Of a stretch of DNA of 37,934 nt, positions 33,055-37,934 are shown in pieces. Under the pieces are notes generated by a model, which saw nothing but the letters and a program-made list of their open reading frames with translations, did not search any database and was not told the origin of the DNA. The stretch is from Draconibacterium sp. (GTDB lineage: Bacteria; Bacteroidota; Bacteroidia; Bacteroidales; Prolixibacteraceae), in NCBI GenBank assembly GCA_011620585.1, contig WOYV01000009.1, forward strand, positions 1 through 37,934, given 5' to 3'. Position 1 is the stretch's first letter, and every line of letters starts with the position of its first letter. Position numbers and translations under genes: made by a program.

Positions 33055-34581
33055 TTATTTCAAATACCATGGAGTTTGCATTGTGTTATCAACACCGCCA
33101 AATTGGTCACTTACGGCTTTTTGATAATTCTCGGGATTGGTGGTTACCTCGTTATTTGGATAATACCAACGCTTCGGAAACTGATTTGGATTATCCTGAT
33201 TTAAACTGGTTACAGGATCTAATTTGTATTCCGGATAACCAGTACGTAAGAACTGATAATAATAACCACTATTGGGCTGGAAGAAATCGATCAACCAACG
33301 CTGTATCCAAATTTGTTCCAATCTATCTTGTTTTGAACCGGCTGTTTTATAAGCAGCTTCACCAGTGAAATAATTATCAATATACGATTGGGTAATTTCC
33401 ATCCCATGCACTAAACCAGCAGTATGCGGCAAGTTCATATAGTATGACAACTGTGCTTTTACCCCGTTTTCGTAATACGTTTGAGCGTTACCTGAAACCC
33501 ATCCTTCTTCAATAGCCTCAGCAATAATAAAACACTGTTCGGCATAGGTAAAATACAACAAAGGATCGTTATCTCTAAATTGCACATAACGCTGGTTCAA
33601 TATGGAATAATGGCCCGCATCATTATTGATTGATAATGCGTTTGCATCAAGTTCGTAAGGAGCTCCTACATAGGCATCAAAATCTGTTTCGGTTAAGCCT
33701 TCACCAATTTTTACCTGAGCAGGTTCGGCAAAATAGAACAATCTATAATCATTGTTCATTTTTAGTGCGTTTACCGTAATTGTTGATGGAGCTTCATCGA
33801 GTCGCTGATTATTCCCATTATAGAAAGGATAAGTTGCATTTGTATTCTCGGTATAAACCAATTTTAAGTCGTCATCGTAGCTGGTCATTAAATTATTGGC
33901 ACTAACAATAGCTGCAAAACGGGCTTTTTGATCAGCTGTAGCTTTTTTACTCATGGTTTGAATTATTTTTAACTGTAATGCATTACAGAGCTTTTGCCAT
34001 TTCACTGCATCACCGTTATACATGATATCGCCACTAAAATTAACGCCTTGTGCAAAATACGATTCTGCTTGTTTTAAATCGTCGAGAATGTATGCAAACA
34101 CATCAGCCTGCTTATCATAAACGGGCTGTGTAATGCCATCACTGGCCTGGCCTGCTTCGGCATAGGGAATATCTCCCATACTCAAGGTTGCGTTAAATCC
34201 ATACCATGCTTTTAAAAACAGAGCCAAACCCTTGTATGATGGTTCTGCTACGCTTCCTTCAGCAAACTTTACCATGTCGCTAAGATCTGTCAGATATTTA
34301 AAGTTTCCGAAGCTTCCATATACCCAGTAAGCCCAGTAGTATTGTCCAGGGTCTGGTGTAGAAGCCAACTTTGTTACATGATGATCGAATAGGGTAATCT
34401 GAGTGTAAACATCAGGGCTGTTATTCGAAAGCTTGAACGTTTTCATCATTGTGTATGATGCAAGCATATCGGGAGTGGCAGATGTTGATTTATCCGGATT
34501 TGTATTGATATCCTCAAAATTGCTGCACGATGCGGTAAAAAGGACAATTGCAGCCAGTAATATATATTTTAAATTTTTCAT
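33055..34581 (-). CDS. SusD/RagB-family nutrient-binding lipoprotein
   Basis: SusD-type proteins sit on the cell surface as the lid of the TonB-dependent SusC channel and bind glycans. The 508-residue protein has a lipoprotein signal (LFTASC, Cys19) and the mature N-terminus SNFEDINTNPDKSTSATPDMLA, typical of the SusD-like group. Helical TPR-like segments carry KALYF-like patterns (YKGLALFLKAWYGF, WQKLCNALQLKIIQTMSKKAT). The C-terminal region ends in YPNNEVTTNPENYQKAV, as is common in the family. It starts 11 bp after the susC stop, so the pair is co-transcribed. The assignment to the SusD-like_2 branch is a judgement from the N-terminal and central motifs. Its ligand is presumably a glucan, judged from the neighbouring GH16 and GH31. 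Confidence 0.93.
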   Translation of the reverse strand: MKNLKYILLAAIVLFTASCSNFEDINTNPDKSTSATPDMLASYTMMKTFKLSNNSPDVYTQITLFDHHVTKLASTPDPGQYYWAYWVYGSFGNFKYLTDLSDMVKFAEGSVAEPSYKGLALFLKAWYGFNATLSMGDIPYAEAGQASDGITQPVYDKQADVFAYILDDLKQAESYFAQGVNFSGDIMYNGDAVKWQKLCNALQLKIIQTMSKKATADQKARFAAIVSANNLMTSYDDDLKLVYTENTNATYPFYNGNNQRLDEAPSTITVNALKMNNDYRLFYFAEPAQVKIGEGLTETDFDAYVGAPYELDANALSINNDAGHYSILNQRYVQFRDNDPLLYFTYAEQCFIIAEAIEEGWVSGNAQTYYENGVKAQLSYYMNLPHTAGLVHGMEITQSYIDNYFTGEAAYKTAGSKQDRLEQIWIQRWLIDFFQPNSGYYYQFLRTGYPEYKLDPVTSLNQDNPNQFPKRWYYPNNEVTTNPENYQKAVSDQFGGVDNTMQTPWYLK

Positions 34582-34592
34582 AGTTCTAATTC

Positions 34593-37500
34593 TTAAAATG
34601 AAACTTTAATATTAGCACCAAGATACCTTGATGACGGGTCTGCAAAATTTTCACTACCACCATCAGGATCGGAATATCTGAATTCCTTTGCCCAGAACAA
34701 TACGTTTTGTCCAACAAAACTTATGGATGCACCTTTAACGGGACCCATCTTTGCCAGGAATTGCGCTGGAACAGTGTAGGAGAGCGATACCTCCCGAAGT
34801 TTTAAAAAGGTTCTGTCTAAAATGTCTTCTTCGTTTCCGGTACCTCCCCATGCTGTACCACCGTGAACAGAACGGATGTAATCTTTATAGGTAACGTACA
34901 CATCATTGGATGCAAAAACACGTGTATCTTCTAGTACCTCTCCGGTATTACTATCAGTTGTGTATGTACCAGAAACTACCATTGCTCCACTCGCAAGATA
35001 ATTTTTAGATCCGGGTGTTGCTACATCCAATGCCCTTTCAGGAGTTACGGTTTCGGGGTGTACCCCTTGTAACCACATATAAGCTTCAGTGGTTGAAGAC
35101 ATCATTCCCCCAACAACACCGTCAAACGATGCAAATAAACTCCAGTTCTTATATTGCAATGTTGTATTGATACCCCAGATCCAGTCAGGGCTTCGGTATC
35201 CAATTACGGAAGAAAAGTTTTCTTTTTGTAAAAGTCCCGATTTATAAATACGCTGACCTGCATATTCTCCGGAAGGAACAGTTTGGTATGTTTTAATGGT
35301 GTAAGCGTCAACTCGTTCGCCAACTTTTACCCATGGTTTATTGGCGGAATATGTTGGGTCTAATTTGGAATAAACCTCTTTGTAGGTTGACCAGTTAATC
35401 CCCATATCCCAACGTAGGTTTGCTGTTTTAACCGGAGTTGCTGTTAAGGCAACAATCCAGCCTTTTCTGTTTGTTTCCTCTTCAGTATTGATATACATAT
35501 AATTATATCCGGAAGCTGAAGTCAAAGGCCCTTTTGTTAAAGCATCATACTTTCGTCTGTTAAAGTAGGAAACATCGGCTGTCAGTCGTTTATTGAACAA
35601 AATTCCCTGCACCCCTATTTCATAAGTTTCTGAACTAGACGGAAGTATATTTTCAAGATCGTACAATACATCAGGTGAATATGTTCCACTAACATCATTC
35701 CAGATACTCGATACAGAAGTGTATACGCTGTTTATCGCATATATACCTGCAGGATCTTTTGCCTGTGTCCAAGAACCTCTTACTTTCAATAAATCCAACC
35801 AATCCTTTGATGGTTCACCTAATAATTCTGACACAATAAAACTTCCGGAAACTGATGGATAAAAATAAGACCTGCTTGATTCCGCAACGCCTGGCCCTGC
35901 TAAAGTCGAACTCCAGTCGTTACGGCCTGTTACATCTACGTATATTAATTTATTCCACGAGAGTGCCAAACGTCCATAGGCCGAATTAACCTGCTGCGTT
36001 CTTCTTTCTTCAGCAACTGTTGCGGGATTAACCGATGCAGCTAATGAGAAAAAACCTGGAACAGAAATACCTCCTACAGTAGTTGCATTAATATTTTCGT
36101 CTTCCTGATAAAAAATGGTGCCCCCTGCCAGATATTCTACTTCAAGCTTATCATCAATAAACTTTTTCATCCCGGTTAACAGCAGATCACTGTTAGAACT
36201 CAATCCGGATGTTTTACCTACCAGGTAGGCTCCTGTTCTTGCTCCGTTAAATGTTAATCCCGATCTATATGTAAAATACGGAATTCCGGTATCACCCAGT
36301 GAAGTATAAGAACCTTTCGACAAACTTAATTGTCCAACATCGCCATAAAAATCCAAACCTGAACGCAATGTGGCTTTTAACCAGTCGGTTATTTCGTAGC
36401 TTACGGTTAAATCTGCATTAAAAATATTACGTGTTACTTCATTCAGCCTCTCATATCTATCGTAATAAGGATTGTTCTGGTTTTTCCCGCTATATAGGTC
36501 ATTTGCTATGTCATAACCAAAATGGTTGTTTTGGAGTACACCTGGATTTAACCAGTAGTCTTTATAATCCCGTACATCAAAATCAGCTGAACTATTGACC
36601 AGCAATGTGTACATAGGATCGTAGGAAGTATATCCATTTGAGCCCATATTTGGTGTGTGCCTTCTGGTATACGACAAATTAGATGTTAAGTGAAATTTAT
36701 CTAAATTGATATCTCCCCCCAAGGTATAGGTATACTTATCTACTTTGGCATTTGGATAGCGGCCTTTGTTTTGAGTCCAGTTTAACGAACTTCGCAGTGC
36801 AATGCCATTTTGGTTAAAAGAAACATTTACATTGTTATTTGTAATATAACCTTGCTCCAAAAAGTTTTTAAAATTGTCTTTCCCTACCGGCAAATATGCA
36901 TAATCCCGATATTCTTTTGCAACAGGATCCCATTGTGTTTGAATTGATCCATCCATTGCGCCACCCCACGATTGGTCTTTAGTTTGCTGATAGGTATTAT
37001 TTTCACCACGACCATAAACACTTTGCTTTTCGGGAATAGCTAAATATCCGGCAGTAAACATAGTATTGGTACTAAGGTCGACACTTACACCTGTGCTACT
37101 GCTACTACCATTTTTAGTAGTGATTAAAATTGCACCTGTTCTTCCGCGAAAACCATACAAAGCTGAAGCAGTTGGTCCTTTAAGTACGTTTAATGACTCG
37201 ATGTCTTCAGAGGAAATATCATTTAAAGTTTTATTGGCATACGCAATACCATCGATAACAATCAGTGGAGTTTCGCCAAGAATAGTGATTTTAGGGGTGG
37301 TGTTAAAATCAGTTGGGTTTTCTATTAAAACTCCAGCAACCTTACCTGTAAGCGATGTTGTCACGTCTGTTCCTTGTACTTTTTGTAAATCGTCACCTTT
37401 TACTGACTGTACAGAATAACCCAGCGATTTTTGCTCTCTTTTAATACCCAGGGCGGTTACCACTACTTCTTCCAACCCGATAGCATCAGATCTCATGGTA

Positions 37501-37934
37501 ATATTCAGGCTGCTTTGGTTCCCAACGGCCACTTCCACTGTTTCCATCCCGATAAATGAGAAGACCAGAATTGCATCGGTGCCCAAATCGTTAATAGTAA
37601 ACGAACCGTCAACGTTGGTAATGGTACCATGTGTTGTACCTTTTACCAGAACAGTAACACCTACAAGTGCCTCGCCATTTTGATCGGTTACTTTTCCGGT
37701 TACCGACTTTTGATCGGCTTCGCTGACTGTTTTAGGAGTCAAAATTATGTACTTGTCATTGATCAGAACGCCTACTTCGTCAGGGCTGAAAAGCTGATCC
37801 AGGACGGAGTTGACTGTCTCGTTTTCGACCGAAACACTAACTCTTTTGTCTACATCAATTAATTCGCTGTTGTATAAAAAGTAGAACTCCGATTGTTCTT
37901 CAACAGCTGCAAGAACCTGCTTAACCGTTGCTTC
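34593..37934 (-). CDS. SusC/RagA TonB-linked outer-membrane transporter with STN domain (5' end outside window)
   Basis: This outer-membrane transporter imports oligosaccharides using TonB energy and pairs with SusD. The frame is open to the window edge, so the start and signal peptide are missing. The first visible 64 residues (EATVKQVLAAVEEQSEFYFLYNSELIDVDKRV onward) form an STN domain, the signal-transduction module of sigma/anti-sigma-controlled transporters. A carboxypeptidase-like domain follows (SVTGKVTDQNGEALVGVTVLVKGT), then the SusC signature EEVVVTALGIKREQKSLGYSVQSV. The plug region contains PLIVIDGIAYAN, and a 22-strand-type barrel ends in NIKVSF. A TTG at 37742 could be taken as a start, but the STN similarity upstream argues against it. 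A FecR-type anti-sigma gene is likely beyond the edge. Confidence 0.94.
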   Translation of the reverse strand, partial: EATVKQVLAAVEEQSEFYFLYNSELIDVDKRVSVSVENETVNSVLDQLFSPDEVGVLINDKYIILTPKTVSEADQKSVTGKVTDQNGEALVGVTVLVKGTTHGTITNVDGSFTINDLGTDAILVFSFIGMETVEVAVGNQSSLNITMRSDAIGLEEVVVTALGIKREQKSLGYSVQSVKGDDLQKVQGTDVTTSLTGKVAGVLIENPTDFNTTPKITILGETPLIVIDGIAYANKTLNDISSEDIESLNVLKGPTASALYGFRGRTGAILITTKNGSSSSTGVSVDLSTNTMFTAGYLAIPEKQSVYGRGENNTYQQTKDQSWGGAMDGSIQTQWDPVAKEYRDYAYLPVGKDNFKNFLEQGYITNNNVNVSFNQNGIALRSSLNWTQNKGRYPNAKVDKYTYTLGGDINLDKFHLTSNLSYTRRHTPNMGSNGYTSYDPMYTLLVNSSADFDVRDYKDYWLNPGVLQNNHFGYDIANDLYSGKNQNNPYYDRYERLNEVTRNIFNADLTVSYEITDWLKATLRSGLDFYGDVGQLSLSKGSYTSLGDTGIPYFTYRSGLTFNGARTGAYLVGKTSGLSSNSDLLLTGMKKFIDDKLEVEYLAGGTIFYQEDENINATTVGGISVPGFFSLAASVNPATVAEERRTQQVNSAYGRLALSWNKLIYVDVTGRNDWSSTLAGPGVAESSRSYFYPSVSGSFIVSELLGEPSKDWLDLLKVRGSWTQAKDPAGIYAINSVYTSVSSIWNDVSGTYSPDVLYDLENILPSSSETYEIGVQGILFNKRLTADVSYFNRRKYDALTKGPLTSASGYNYMYINTEEETNRKGWIVALTATPVKTANLRWDMGINWSTYKEVYSKLDPTYSANKPWVKVGERVDAYTIKTYQTVPSGEYAGQRIYKSGLLQKENFSSVIGYRSPDWIWGINTTLQYKNWSLFASFDGVVGGMMSSTTEAYMWLQGVHPETVTPERALDVATPGSKNYLASGAMVVSGTYTTDSNTGEVLEDTRVFASNDVYVTYKDYIRSVHGGTAWGGTGNEEDILDRTFLKLREVSLSYTVPAQFLAKMGPVKGASISFVGQNVLFWAKEFRYSDPDGGSENFADPSSRYLGANIKVSF

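Noticed and set aside
37742-37742. TTG as the start of the SusC gene
   Set aside because: The upstream in-frame residues form a recognisable STN domain up to the window edge, so the gene continues beyond it.
1-37934. CRISPR arrays, tRNA or rRNA genes, prophage or intact insertion sequence
   Set aside because: I saw no regularly spaced identical repeats, no cloverleaf-like conserved tRNA motifs, no rRNA segments, and no transposase, integrase or phage structural genes.

Overview
The window looks like chromosome of a member of the Bacteroidota, most likely a marine or sediment Bacteroidales/Marinilabiliales-type organism. The signs are a SusC/SusD pair beside secreted glycoside hydrolases, a DUF4296 lipoprotein, an RprX/RprY-type two-component system, TAnnTTTG-type -7 promoter boxes, and start codons without clear Shine-Dalgarno sequences. 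The genus assignment is inference; no rRNA or tRNA gene was seen.

Layout. 1-5744 (+ strand): the 3' part of radA, a palindromic intergenic element, a DUF4296 lipoprotein overlapping an amidohydrolase, tRNA-dihydrouridine synthase plus a DUF1232 membrane protein, a decayed TauE/SafE fragment, and a SAM methyltransferase. 5746-8133 (- strand): an uncharacterised outer-membrane beta-barrel protein and a lipoprotein. 8333-18651 (- strand): a long, tightly packed gene run, read from right to left as nadB, nadC, coaX, outer-membrane barrel, TPR protein, lptC, CorC-like protein, PpiD-like chaperone. It joins NAD and CoA biosynthesis to envelope biogenesis, and a strong terminator closes it. 18912-24406 (- strand): a three-gene RND efflux operon (adaptor, pump, TolC-like channel). 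24407-25118 has no ordinary gene but contains a structured 203-bp element with terminal inverted repeats.

25119-30156: a MazG-like pyrophosphohydrolase, then a histidine kinase/response regulator operon with a 63-bp palindromic repeat between its two genes. A secreted acidic protein is divergent from the kinase. The shared intergenic region holds four TTAAC half-sites spaced 11, 10 and 11 bp apart, a likely binding array for an OmpR/PhoB-type regulator. Next is a CarboxypepD_reg-type gene interrupted by one in-frame TGA. 30234-37934 (- strand): a polysaccharide-utilisation locus read as susC (cut by the window edge, with an STN domain), susD, GH16 and a short GH31 lipoprotein. This set suggests surface glucan capture and hydrolysis.

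Most of the window is ordinary core genome. The best leads are the TTAAC array, the single-stop pseudogene, the 203-bp element, the two palindromic intergenic repeats and the N-terminally minimal GH31. I see no clear undescribed multi-gene system.
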